Assembly: GCA_963718195.1 (NCBI GenBank)
Contig: CAVQYQ010000001.1
Span: forward strand, 124,001 to 188,000
Length of the DNA stretch: 64,000 nt
Direction: 5' to 3'
Source: MADRE3 sp963718195
GTDB lineage: Bacteria; Desulfobacterota; Desulfobulbia; Desulfobulbales; Desulfocapsaceae
In this document: positions 27,786 to 37,051 of the stretch, piece by piece
Numbering within the stretch: position 1 is the first letter of the stretch
Layout of the letters: each line of letters begins with the position of its first letter
The notes under the pieces: model-generated
Databases searched by the model: none
What the model saw: only the letters and a program-made list of their open reading frames with translations
Told to the model about the DNA's origin: nothing
Position numbers and translations under genes: made by a program

Positions 27786-28392
27786 TTAATTCATCTTTTC
27801 CATTTCCCCGACAATGAGCTCCAGGGGCGGGCGAATATTGATATCAGAGACATGGACTCCGCTTATAATTCCATCCTTGTTAATAAATACCAGTGCACGC
27901 TCTGCAGTCCCATCACTTCTGAGCAGACCATAGGAATCGGCAACACCGCCATGGGGCCAGAAGTCCGAGAGAACCTCAAACCACACCTCCCCCATCTGCT
28001 GTCGTCCAGGCATACAGTGTTGGTAAATTGTCGACTGTAATCCCGAGCAGAACAGCATTATACTGTTCAAAAAGCTCTCTGGTAATTATGTAGCCGGGCC
28101 ACTGGTCAGAACAGACCGGGGTCCAGGCAGCTGGAACAAATGAAATCACGACATTTTTTTTCCCGAAAAACTGACTGAGCCTCACCTCCTCCCCTTTTAT
28201 TGAGCGCAGAGAGAAATCTGGTGCCCGGTCTCCAATTTTTACTTTTAATTCACTGTCTTTCGGTTTAAGGTGGCCCGTAGTCATAGATTGAGCTGACGAA
28301 AATTGTTTTCCGCAGCCATTCCTGCCGAGACAGAAACCAGTATCAAGAAAAGGGTACACGCCAGCAAACCGAACAAGCCGTCTGGGCAGCAT
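27786..28392 (-). pseudogene. Peroxiredoxin (AhpC/TSA family), exported, with about three frameshifts
   Basis: The domain is clear: KIGDRAPDFSLRSIKGEEVRLSQFFGKKNVV, then the peroxidatic Cys in AAWTPVCSDQ (T-x-x-C), and a C-terminal part VLSDFWPHGGVADSYGLLRSDGTAERALVFINKDG. It resembles AhpE/BCP-like redoxins. The C-terminal part is in a different frame from about 28008. Before the domain, ATG 28392 (GGAG upstream) starts a frame in which the expected signal peptide (FGLLACTLFLILVSVSAGMAA) appears only after shifting frame near 28370, and frame is regained near 28290. No in-frame stops exist apart from those caused by the shifts. Either the read is poor here or the gene decayed recently. The peroxidase function would be periplasmic. 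Confidence 0.75.
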
Positions 28393-28397
28393 GACTT

Positions 28398-28983
28398 TTA
28401 CTCCTTTGTTCCACCGGTCAACAAGTTGCTCGAGAAAAGACTCCTTGTCATGAAAACCGCCTGACTGGCGCAAGAACGATAACAAGATTATCGTCATTAT
28501 CCTTCTTCACCCCGATAAAACCAGGTGTTCCAGCTCCTGAAAGCGCTTTATACATTGACAGATCCTTATCTGGAAAAAGTGGAAATTCAATATCATACGT
28601 AGACCTGAAATGGTCTACTTCAAACGCTGAATTACCAGCTCCAAGACCGATTATTTTCACCCTTGGCCCATCTGCGGGAAGAGCCTGCATCATCTCGTAC
28701 AGTTCATTTACAAAGGGTGCTTCTTCCTGGCAAGAAGGGACAGTACATGCTGAACAGCTCAATCAACAGAATATCAGCCTCAATATCCTGGACAGTGAAT
28801 GATTCACCGGGATTCCCTTGCAAACCGAGATAGTCCCGATGCTCCTGGTTGTCGGGTATGACGAGTTCGAGGGCTGGCAAAAATTTCCTGTTCACCCGAG
28901 ACTCCGGAAGCTGAGGCAGAGGAAACAGAGGAGAGAGGAAAAAGAATAATTGCAAGCAGCAAAAGAGAGAACACTTTGTCCAT
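28398..28983 (-). pseudogene. TlpA/ResA-like thioredoxin-fold lipoprotein or exported protein, several frameshifts
   Basis: The start ATG 28983 (GGAGG upstream) gives a good signal peptide (DKVFSLLLLAIILFPLSSVSSASA). The frame shifts in a T5 run near 28885. The next segment runs LELVIPDNQEHRDYLGLQG...ADILLIELFSMYCPF, and a one-base shift near 28732 restores the CPFC redox motif followed by QEEAPFVNELYEMM. Further shifts near 28475 and 28415 lead to a TAA at 28400-28398, six bases before the peroxiredoxin ATG. The reconstructed protein would be about 190 residues, a periplasmic disulfide or peroxide-related thioredoxin. Four frameshifts in 580 bp, with no other damage, is exceptional in this window. 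Confidence 0.68.
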
Positions 28984-29423
28984 TAATGACCTCCACTAAG
29001 TAATAAACCATGAAAATGTACCTGAATATACAAACACATACCGATTATCCCCCATGCCAGACAGGCTAATTTATTGTCTCTTCCAAGGCAAAACTTTTAT
29101 CGTCCAGCTCAACTCCTGTTCAGCCTAGAGCAACCATAAGGATTTACCGGGCATCCTGCAACTAGAGACAATTTGAGTACGCACAACCCTGTACGTAGGC
29201 CATTTACTTACAAAAGTTTACAACAACACCCGACAATGGCGGCCACAGCTTTCCTACAAGACAAAAGGTCTTGGGCCGATTTTCTTCTTTCGTGCCATCA
29301 ACTACTTTAAACAGAGTTAAATTTCCAAATGGTGCCTGCATGGTGCCAAATGACTATGTCGCATAATCTATTCATTTACGATTATGCAATTTAAGAAATC
29401 AGTAAAATTCAGGAGGGTTGTTG
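28984..29423. promoter_or_regulatory. Regulatory region of the formate dehydrogenase operon
   Basis: 440 bp between divergent genes, without an open frame that looks real. Near the operon start are two copies of ATGGTGCC eleven bases apart (29329-29336 and 29340-29347), which would lie on the same DNA face, as for an activator site. An inverted repeat GCATAATC-N11-GATTATGC (29361-29368, 29380-29387) sits 23 bp before the AGGAGGG ribosome site. I could not place a clear -35/-10 or -24/-12 promoter. Confidence 0.45.
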
Positions 29424-29612
29424 ATGCAGAACGAAAAAAAAGAAAGACGTTCGTTTCTGAAGCACATCCTTGCCGGATCGGCAGTACTGGCTGGAACAGC
29501 AGCTGCCATAAAACCGGCGAGAGCGGGAACTCGTACAAAATCAGTTGAATCAGACGAGATCCTCTACCAGGAAAGCGAGGCATTCAAAAAGTACTATGAT
29601 TCACTTCGCTAA
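29424..29612 (+). CDS. Small twin-arginine signal protein of the formate dehydrogenase operon
   Basis: 62 residues. A Tat-type signal (KKERRSFLKHILAGSAVLAGTAAA, with the RRSFLK motif) is followed by only about 27 residues (TRTKSVESDEILYQESEAFKKYYDSLR). It has no metal-binding motif. AGGAGGG precedes ATG 29424. It lies 41 bp before fdhA in the same direction. Short Tat proteins of this kind often precede periplasmic molybdo/tungsto-enzymes, and their role is not established. It may be an accessory or small structural subunit. Confidence 0.75.
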   Translation: MQNEKKERRSFLKHILAGSAVLAGTAAAIKPARAGTRTKSVESDEILYQESEAFKKYYDSLR

Positions 29613-29653
29613 CCACATTTTCAAGAAAAGCTTCAGAAAGGAGGCATAGTAAC

Positions 29654-32449
29654 ATGGCCATAAGCAAAATCAGAAAGCCCTCTACGGGTGGTTCTGTTTC
29701 CGGCGGCCGAAGGGTTACCCGTAACCCGAAAGTTGCCAGGCGATCATTCCTCAAATTGTCAGCTGCCACTGCCGCTCTGACCGGCGCAGCGATGACAACA
29801 AAGTTAACCAGCAAAGCAGTAGCTGCTGAAAAGAAAGAAGCCTTTAGCGGTTCTGAAACAGTCCGCACGATCTGTACCTATTGCGCAGTCGGGTGTGGAA
29901 TTGAAGCGGAAGTTCAGAATGGTGTCTGGGTTCGTCAGGAAGTTGCCCAGGATCATCCCGTTTCACGGGGCGCCCACTGTTGCAAGGGTGCCGGTGCCAT
30001 CGACATGGTTATCAGCGAAAAACGTCTGAAAAACCCGATGAAACGCGTGAACGGCAAATGGACAAATATCTCCTGGGACCAGGCAATGGACGAGATCAGC
30101 ACCAAACTGACCGAGCTCCGGGAAAATGATGGTCCTGATGCCCTGCATATCAACGGAAGTGCCAAAGTTTCCACCGAGATGGCATATTTGCAGAGGAAAT
30201 TTGCCGCTTTCTGGGGGTCGAATAACATTGACCACCAGGCCCGTATCTGACACTCCACAACGGTGGCAGGTGTCGCCAATACATGGGGTTACGGAGCAAT
30301 GACAAACAGCCTGAATGATATCAGGCATGCGAAAAGCATGATTTTTATCGGATCAAACGCAACGGAGGCTCACCCGGTTTCAATGCAGCATATCCTGCAT
30401 GCAAAAGAAGTCAATAATGCCCCGATCATTGTCGTCGATCCGCGTTTTACCAAACTGGCCGCAAAAGCAACCGAGTTTGTTCGGATACGGCCTGGTTCTG
30501 ATGCCGCCTTTATGATGGGACTGATAAACGAGGTCATTAGTAAGGGATGGCAGGACAAAGAGTTTATTCGTACCCGCGTTGCCGGTTATGAAGAAATGGT
30601 TGAGGTCGCCAGACATTACACCCCTGAAGTTGTTGAGGATATCACTGGAATTCCAGCTGCACAGACTCGAAGTGTTGCAGAAATCCTTGCCAAGAACAGG
30701 CCAACAAGCCTCACCTGGTGTATGGGGGGAACTCAGCACCATATCGGTTCATCAATTACCCGTGCTTTCTGTATCCTCCAGCTTGTCCTCGGCAATATGG
30801 GTAAATCTGGCGGCGGTACCAATATCTTCCGCGGCCATGACAATGTCCAGGGCGCAACCGACATGTGTGTCCTCGCAGACAGCCTGCCCGGCTACTATGG
30901 ACTTGCTGATGGCTCATGGAAACATTGGTGCCGTGTATGGGATGTCGAGTACGACTCTATCGTCAGCCGTTTCCCTTCAAAAGAATGGATGAACAAAAAA
31001 GGTTTCAGCCTTGCGCGCTGGTATGAAGGCGTTTTAAACGAAGAGAAAATTGAATCTCCGACTCCAATTAAAGCAATGATTCAATGGGGTTGCGGCTCAA
31101 ACTCAAACTCCCAGTACAACCGGGTGGTAAAAGCGCTGAACAAACTGGAACTGCTGGTCATCGTTGACCCATTTCCGACCATTGCCGCAGCGGTCACAAA
31201 AACAGACAACGTCTATCTGCTGCCAAGCGCAAGCCAATACGAGACCTCAGGTTCAGTGACCTCAACTTCCCGCCAGATTCAGTGGCGCTACAAGGTTGTT
31301 GATCCGGTTTACGATTCAAAAGATGACTACCAGATCATGGAACTGCTGGTAAATAAACTTGGTTTCGCAGATCAGTTCTACAAGAACATCAAGGAAGTTC
31401 CTGAAGATATTACCAGAGAGATAAATAAAGGAATGCTCACCATTGGCTACAATGGACAGACTCCAGAGCGCATTAAAAGTCACATGGAGAACTGGCACAC
31501 CTTTGACATTGACGACCTGCAGGCAAAGGGTGGTCCATGTGATGGTGATTATTACGGCATGCCATGGCCCTGCTGGACTGACGAGCATCCGGGAACTCCG
31601 ATTCTTTATGACATTTCCAAGTCGGTCAAGGAAGGCGGCCTGCCGTTCAGAAATCGTTTTGGTGAGGTTACCACCTATGTAATGACCGGTCGTGAAGAGG
31701 GACAGCTCGCAGCCAAGGGTGTTTGCAACCCGGGCAGTGAAGTGCAGGGTGGGTATGCAGAGTTCAAAGATGTTGTTCCAGGTACCAACTGGAAAACAGA
31801 CTTGTCCCAGAAAACCATCAAAACTGCTCTTGATAAAGGTATGGCTCCATTCGGTAATGCCAGAGCTCGCTGTGTTGTCTGGAATTTTCCAGATCAGGTA
31901 CCCATCCATCGCGAACCCCTGCATTCACCCCGGCCTGATCTTGTCGCCAAATACCCGACCTATGAAGATAAGCCCAATCATTTCAGGGTCAACACAAGGT
32001 TCAAGAGCGAACAAAAAACTGATCTCGTGAAGGAGTATCCCTACGTCATAACCACAGGTCGCATGGTTGAACATATGGGTGGTGGTGCGGAGACCAGGAG
32101 CAGTAAGTACCTGGCCGAACTGCAGCCCGAAATGTATGCTGAAATCAACCCGCGTCTGGCCAACAATCTTGGTATTCGTAAAGGTGATATGATGATCATT
32201 GAATCACCGGAGGGATCTAAAATTAGGGTCAAGGCATTTATTACACCCCGTGTTGATGATAAAACAATCTTCCTGCCCTTCCATTTTGCCGGCACACTGA
32301 TGGGTGAATCCTACCTGAAGGATTATCCGGAAGGATACGCCCCGTATGTCGTAGGTGATCCAGGCAATACGGTAACTAACTATGGATACGATATTATCAC
32401 CCAGATCCAGGCTACCAAAGATGGGTTATGCAAAGTCACCCGCGCTTAA
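29654..32449 (+). CDS. fdnG: Formate dehydrogenase alpha subunit, selenocysteine-containing, Tat-exported
   Basis: 931 residues reading through an in-frame TGA at 30248-30250 as Sec199. The flanking sequence NIDHQARI-U-HSTTVAGVANTWG is the classic formate dehydrogenase active site. The N-terminus has a Tat signal (RRSFLKLSAATAALTGAAM). A [4Fe-4S] motif CTYCAVGCGIEAEV...GAHCCKG follows, then the bis-MGD molybdopterin domains (IFIGSNATEAHPV, GNMGKSGGGTNIFRGHDN) and the C-terminal dinucleotide-binding domain (YVITTGRMVEHMGGGAETR). It oxidises formate to CO2 in the periplasm with Mo or W. Electrons pass to the FeS and cytochrome b subunits encoded next. A SECIS-like hairpin (GGTGGC-AGGT-GTCGCC) starts 11 nt after the TGA. 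A conceptual translation that ignores Sec would split it at 30250. Confidence 0.95.
30248..30280 (+). promoter_or_regulatory. Bacterial SECIS-like hairpin of formate dehydrogenase
   Basis: The TGA Sec codon at 30248-30250 is followed after 11 nt by GGTGGC-AGGT-GTCGCC, a 6-bp stem (two G-U pairs) with a GGT-containing loop, placed as SelB recognition needs. Confidence 0.7.
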
Positions 32450-32472
32450 GTGCGGTTGAGGAGGATTATAAA

Positions 32473-33060
32473 ATGGGAAGAATGCGATTTTTATGTGACA
32501 CCGAGCGCTGCATTGACTGCAGTGGCTGTGTGGTTGCCTGTAAAGAGGGTAACCATGTTCCGGTTGGCGTTAACCGCCGCCGGGTAATTACAATGAAACA
32601 GGGCGAGCCGGGCGAAAAATCGATATCGGTTGCCTGCATGCACTGCTCTGACGCTCCCTGTATCGCCGTCTGTCCGGTAGACGCGATATATCAGCGTGAA
32701 GATGGTATTGTCCTGGTCAGCAAGAAGACCTGTATCGGTTGTGGGTACTGCTTCATGGCCTGTCCATTCGGAGCTCCACAATTTCCGAAAGGCAACGTTT
32801 TCGGGGCCCGGGGAGCCATGGATAAATGTACCTTCTGCGCTGGCGGTCCTGAAGAAAACTTCAGCAAAGACGAAAAGCAGCTCTACGGTCAAAACCGAAT
32901 TGCTGAGGGCAAACCGCCGCTCTGCTCGGCAATGTGCGCGACCAAAGCACTGCTTGCAGGTGATGCGGATGTGGTTGCTGATGTTTACAGAGAACGCGTG
33001 TTTAACCGTGGTTCTGGTGTAAACGCCTGGGGCTGGTCCAGGGCGTACAAAAAAGAATAA
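32473..33060 (+). CDS. fdnH: Formate dehydrogenase iron-sulfur (beta) subunit
   Basis: 195 residues with four [4Fe-4S] motif sets: CIDCSGCVVACKEGN, CMHCSDAPCIAVCP, CIGCGYCFMACP, and CTFC...CSAMC near the C-terminus. It transfers electrons from the alpha subunit to the membrane cytochrome b. ATG 32473 is chosen because GGAGGA is nine bases upstream. The frame is open from 32428. No Tat signal is seen, so it would be exported as a hitchhiker with alpha. It lies 23 bp after fdnG. Confidence 0.93.
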   Translation: MGRMRFLCDTERCIDCSGCVVACKEGNHVPVGVNRRRVITMKQGEPGEKSISVACMHCSDAPCIAVCPVDAIYQREDGIVLVSKKTCIGCGYCFMACPFGAPQFPKGNVFGARGAMDKCTFCAGGPEENFSKDEKQLYGQNRIAEGKPPLCSAMCATKALLAGDADVVADVYRERVFNRGSGVNAWGWSRAYKKE

Positions 33061-33118
33061 CTACCATAACAACCGGGCGGGAGTGTTTGCTGCTCCCGCC
33101 CAATTTTAGGAGAAACCT

Positions 33119-33997
33119 ATGCAAAGGCTTATTGCGTCCGGGGTTCTGGTTATGGTTGTCTATGCTGTCACCCTGGTTGTCGGGACGGCAATTGCTGCAC
33201 CAAACGCTTTTACCGGCCTGGCCCAGTACTTTTCACCTCAGTATTACAGTGAACTGTATGGCGGTATCACCGGTGACTGGCAGGATATGGGTCAGCTCTT
33301 TACTCAGCTTCAGTCCACGCTTTTCTGGAAAATATTTCTTGGAATAATTACCATTATTCCAGCTGTATTTTTTCTTCATTTTATTATTGTCGGAGCGAAA
33401 AAATTTAGCCATGATGGGCCGGAAATTCTGTTTTTCAACCTGTTCGCCAGAATAGTTCACTGGATAGGGGCTATTTCATTTGTCCTGCTCGTAATCACCG
33501 GACTGCTGATTATATTCGGATCTTTTTTTGGTGGTGGCGCACCAATACGACTTGCGCGTAACATTCACATCATATCCGCCATCGTATTTGCTCCCGCTGC
33601 TGTTTTTATGTTTCTGATCTGGGTTAAGGATATGTTTCCGGCGCCCCATGATATTCTCTGGATATTGATTTTGGGTGGGTATCTGAGCAAGAAGAAAAAA
33701 CCTGTTCCTGCAGGTAAATACAATGCCGGTCAAAAGGCGTGGTTCTGGCTGGCAACGGTTGGCGGCGGCTTCATGGCCTATACCGGCTATATTATCTGGG
33801 GAATGGGCGCTGATCTGGACACGGTCCGGCTTTACGTGATCATTCATAATATTCTCGGCATGGCACTTGTTGCCTTCACTTTAACCCATATTTACATGTC
33901 TCTTTTTGCCATAAAGGGCTCTTTAAACAGTATGATCACCGGCTACAAGCCCAAGGAAGAAGTAGACATTCTGCACAGCAGATATAAGTATGAGTAG
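33119..33997 (+). CDS. fdnI: Formate dehydrogenase cytochrome b (gamma) subunit
   Basis: 292 residues. An N-terminal hydrophobic segment with a periplasmic portion (VLVMVVYAVTLVVGTAIAA) is followed by four cytochrome b556 helices. Likely haem-binding His residues lie in FNLFARIVHWIGAISFVLLVITG, RNIHIISAIVFAPAAVFMFLIW and VIIHNILGMALVAFTLTHIYMS. It passes formate electrons to the quinone pool. The TM plus extra N-terminal helix form is the longer FdoI/FdhC type. It completes the alpha-beta-gamma operon, which ends at a terminator 34 bp downstream. Confidence 0.9.
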   Translation: MQRLIASGVLVMVVYAVTLVVGTAIAAPNAFTGLAQYFSPQYYSELYGGITGDWQDMGQLFTQLQSTLFWKIFLGIITIIPAVFFLHFIIVGAKKFSHDGPEILFFNLFARIVHWIGAISFVLLVITGLLIIFGSFFGGGAPIRLARNIHIISAIVFAPAAVFMFLIWVKDMFPAPHDILWILILGGYLSKKKKPVPAGKYNAGQKAWFWLATVGGGFMAYTGYIIWGMGADLDTVRLYVIIHNILGMALVAFTLTHIYMSLFAIKGSLNSMITGYKPKEEVDILHSRYKYE

Positions 33998-34030
33998 CCG
34001 ATCCTATCGGTAAGACACTACCCTGTCTTG

Positions 34031-34064
34031 AGCGAGACCCTTCTACCGGGTCTCGCTTTTTTTT
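34031..34064 (+). terminator. Intrinsic terminator of the formate dehydrogenase operon
   Basis: A perfect 10-bp stem AGCGAGACCC/GGGTCTCGCT with a 7-nt loop, running straight into T8 on the plus strand. Confidence 0.9.
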
Positions 34065-34544
34065 AAAAAAACCAGCATTGTTTTTTTATGACAAGCAGTA
34101 AAAAAAACAATCAACGATAAAAAAAAATGATGCTTAATATCATTTTTTGTTCTAATGTTCGGCGTAACGCGCTACACTGTCACACTGAATGTAAGTGCGG
34201 AAAAAGGCTTTTTTGTTTTTCTAATAAATATTAACAGTAAGAAGCGGCGGTAAGCTCTGCCGCTCTATAAGATTAATTAAAGCGACGACCTGGTCAGTCT
34301 TCGCTTGTGGGCAGCAAAGCAACCCACCGGTTGTTCAGCTGCAAAGGAGGTATAAATACGGCTGTTATATCTTGACAGTTATTATGTGTCGCCAAAGGGC
34401 GGGTTCAATATGAAGGATACGGGATCCTTCTCAGGCTCGCTTGTCGGTATACATCTGTTTCTGTCAGGGAAATCGCTTTTTTTCAGAATCCAACGGAGGA
34501 TTTGGAAAAAGAACAGAACACAGTCATAAAAAAGGAGGAGAACA
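34065..34544. other. Leader/intergenic region before the symporter operon
   Basis: 480 bp without a convincing gene. Present are a short hairpin AGCGGCG-N8-TGCCGCT (about 34242-34264), another GAAGGATACGGGATCCTTC (about 34412-34430) and an AAGGAGG not followed by a usable start. The length suggests a structured leader for the DUF4212/ActP operon, but I match no known RNA. GGAGGAG precedes the next gene's ATG 34545. Confidence 0.4.
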
Positions 34545-35252
34545 ATGGACGAAAGTAAAAGTTATAATGTTAACTTTTTCAAGCCTTCAACACCATTCTT
34601 GAGGGAGAACATCCGGGTCATTATCATCGGCCTGCTCATCTGGGGGGTCATGACCTATGGATCTCAGATTCTTTTCAAGATCGCCGAAACCCCAACCCCT
34701 GAGGCCGTTTATACGAGCTTTCAGCAGGTTTCTCCAAAACTTGCCGACGGCAGTGCCTCTCCTGAAGAACTCGTCACCGCTGCTAATTTCTACCTTGCCG
34801 CTCTTGGCAAAAGTGCCGCACTGTTGAATAATGATGCGCTGAAGGTTGCGTTCACCTCAACAGTCTACTCTCTTCTATCTGATGCAGAGAAACAAACCCT
34901 GATGTCTGTGGCAGAGACAGCTGCGACGGATAAAAAGGTTAACGTGGACTTTATCAACACGGCTCTTGGTATTACCGACAACAAGGCCATGATGGCCGTT
35001 GTCCCATACGCTCTGGCCCCTGTCAGTGCTGACAAATTAATGATGACCGATGATTCTCTCACACCGGTTATGGACAAGTTTTTTATTCATAATCAATCCG
35101 TTTTCACCGACACTATCGTTTTCGGATTTCCATTTCATTATCTTTATACGGCACTCATTCTGCTGACAGCTTTCGTGCTCATCTGTCTCGTGTACTGCCA
35201 GGTCATTGACAAGCTGATGAAAAAATATGGAATGGAATCTTCATACGAATAG
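34545..35252 (+). CDS. DUF4212-type small subunit of sodium/solute symporter, with large insertion
   Basis: 235 residues. It has the two TM helices of the DUF4212 (symporter small subunit) family: FLRENIRVIIIGLLIWGVMTYGSQILF (about residues 18-44) and FPFHYLYTALILLTAFVLICLVYCQVIDKLMKKYG. Typical members are about 90-100 residues. Here a soluble, Ala-rich segment of roughly 150 residues lies between the helices and would face the periplasm. It is the partner of the ActP-like permease 12 bp downstream. The function of the insertion is unknown. Confidence 0.85.
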   Translation: MDESKSYNVNFFKPSTPFLRENIRVIIIGLLIWGVMTYGSQILFKIAETPTPEAVYTSFQQVSPKLADGSASPEELVTAANFYLAALGKSAALLNNDALKVAFTSTVYSLLSDAEKQTLMSVAETAATDKKVNVDFINTALGITDNKAMMAVVPYALAPVSADKLMMTDDSLTPVMDKFFIHNQSVFTDTIVFGFPFHYLYTALILLTAFVLICLVYCQVIDKLMKKYGMESSYE

Positions 35253-35264
35253 GAGGAGTGAGAC

Positions 35265-36950
35265 ATGAATAGAATCAAACACAAAGCGCTATCGTTACTC
35301 GTATTACTCTCGGCGACCCTACTCGTTGCCGTTCCAGCCTTTGCAGCAAGTGGTACATCGCTCGAAGGAAGTTTCAAGACGATGCCTGCAATCATTCTCG
35401 GGTCCTGTATCCTGCTCTTTCTGGTTGTTGGTTTTATGAATAAGGCAGAAGGAACTGCTGATTTTTATGCTGCAGGTCGTTCCATTTCCAGAGTTGGATC
35501 CGGTATGGCGATTGCGTCTAACTGGATGTCGGCTGCTTCTTTCCTTGGTATGGCTGCAATCATGTACGGCAGCGGCTATCACGGCCTCTCCTACGTGGTT
35601 GGCTGGACCGGCGGCTACTGCCTGCTCCTGCTGCTGATGGCCTCACAGATCAGGCGGTTCGGAAAGTATACTGCCACTGACTTTATCGGTGACCGTTACT
35701 ATTCCAGCGGCTTGCGCCTGTTCACGGCGGTCGTTGCAATCTTTATCTCATTTTGCTACATGGTTGGCCAGTTTGGCGGTATCGGTCTGATGTTCAAGTG
35801 GATTTTTGGAATGAACTACACCTACTCGGTTCTCATCGGTGGTAGTGTTTGTCTCGCCTATACACTTGTTTCAGGTATGCTTGGTGTGACCAAAAACCAG
35901 ATTGTTCAGTACGTCATCCTGATTACGGCCTTCCTGATCCCGGCCTTTATCCTTACCTTCAAATTTGACTATTTCTGGCTCATTCCGGAACTCGGTTATG
36001 GTCGGGTTGTCTCAGATATCGTTGCAGGTAATGCCACGCCCTATATGAATTCACTGGGGCATGCCATGCAGACGGTGCCGCAGCCGGAATTCGCCATGCC
36101 GTGGGATACCGCCACCGGCAAAGATTTCTTCCAGTGGATGGCGACCTGCTTCGCGCTGATGGTCGGAACCGCAGGACTCCCGCATGTTATCCAGAAATTC
36201 TATGTTGTCCCGAAGCCCAGTGATGCACGCTGGTCGGTAACCTGGGGTCTGTTCTTTATCTGTCTGCTCTACTGGACCGCACCGCTGTACTCTGCCTTTG
36301 GTAGAATTCTGTCCTCTAACCCTGAAGTTGGTAACCTGGCAAAAGATGCTATTGTTGTCTATACGGCCCAGCTTGGTTCAGTAAATCCGCTGATCGTTGG
36401 TTTCCTCGCAGCAGGAGCCGTTTCCGCCGCCTTCTCAACCGTTTCCGGTCTGCTGGTAGCGGGCTCATCTGCGTTTTCCAATGATATCTACTTCAGGCTC
36501 ATTAATCCTGAAGCATCCGGTGACCAGCAGATAAGAATGGCTCGTATCGCAACGATCGTCATGGCACTCGGGGTTATGCTTGTCGCCCTTTTAAAGCTGG
36601 CTCTCGTGGCCCAGCTCGTGGCCCTGGCCTTCTCCATTGCCGGCTGTACGATCTTCCCACTGTTCCTGCTTGGAATCTGGTGGAGTCGTTCCAACCGCTC
36701 CGGCGGCATTGCCAGCCTGACCGTTGGCGCCTCTTTTACCGCGATTGCACTAATTTACTTTATCTGCGGTAAATTCGGAGTTGCCCTTCCCGGTGCCGCG
36801 TTCGTCGGCTACTGGTTAAATCCTTGGTACTATGCCTGGATCGCGACTCCGCTTGCTATCCTGGCCAATATCTTTGTCTCAATGAGTACGGAAGATACCC
36901 CTGAGGATATCAGGAAGCACTTGGCATCTGAGGTACATGGTGTAAGATAA
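35265..36950 (+). CDS. Sodium:solute symporter (ActP acetate permease-like)
   Basis: 561 residues of the SSS family. An N-terminal signal-like helix (LSLLVLLSATLLVAVPAFAA) precedes about 13 TM helices. Family landmarks are EGTADFYAAGRSIS, SNWMSAASFLGMAAIMYGSGYHGLSYVVGWTGGY, the sodium-site segment AAGAVSAAFSTVSGLLVAGSSAFSND and GLPHVIQKFYVVP. The ActP/MctC cluster transports acetate and similar short acids with Na+. In DUF4212-paired systems of sulfate reducers acetate or pyruvate is the usual guess. AGGAGG precedes ATG 35265. It forms a two-gene operon with the DUF4212 protein. Confidence 0.9.
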   Translation: MNRIKHKALSLLVLLSATLLVAVPAFAASGTSLEGSFKTMPAIILGSCILLFLVVGFMNKAEGTADFYAAGRSISRVGSGMAIASNWMSAASFLGMAAIMYGSGYHGLSYVVGWTGGYCLLLLLMASQIRRFGKYTATDFIGDRYYSSGLRLFTAVVAIFISFCYMVGQFGGIGLMFKWIFGMNYTYSVLIGGSVCLAYTLVSGMLGVTKNQIVQYVILITAFLIPAFILTFKFDYFWLIPELGYGRVVSDIVAGNATPYMNSLGHAMQTVPQPEFAMPWDTATGKDFFQWMATCFALMVGTAGLPHVIQKFYVVPKPSDARWSVTWGLFFICLLYWTAPLYSAFGRILSSNPEVGNLAKDAIVVYTAQLGSVNPLIVGFLAAGAVSAAFSTVSGLLVAGSSAFSNDIYFRLINPEASGDQQIRMARIATIVMALGVMLVALLKLALVAQLVALAFSIAGCTIFPLFLLGIWWSRSNRSGGIASLTVGASFTAIALIYFICGKFGVALPGAAFVGYWLNPWYYAWIATPLAILANIFVSMSTEDTPEDIRKHLASEVHGVR

Positions 36951-36960
36951 GTCCTGAACC

Positions 36961-37010
36961 GTTTTGGTCTTCTGCGTGTAGCGTTCACGTTGTGCGTAGA
37001 AGACCAAAAC
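36961..37010. repeat. Long inverted repeat after the symporter gene
   Basis: GTTTTGGTCTTCT (36961-36973) and its perfect complement AGAAGACCAAAAC (36998-37010) form a 13-bp stem with a 24-nt loop. There is no T-run on either side. It may still act as a 3' end or processing signal for the symporter transcript. Confidence 0.5.
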
Positions 37011-37051
37011 ATCCCTGCTCTATACCTTCCCGATAAGGAACATCTTTTTCA

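Noticed and set aside
28448..28762. Possible selenocysteine in the TlpA-like CPFC motif.
   Set aside because: The motif is restored as Cys-Pro-Phe-Cys by a one-base shift. No TGA lies at the redox position.
34410..34544. A ~35-codon frame starting ATG in the leader of the symporter operon.
   Set aside because: No ribosome site and no recognisable sequence. More likely part of an untranslated leader.
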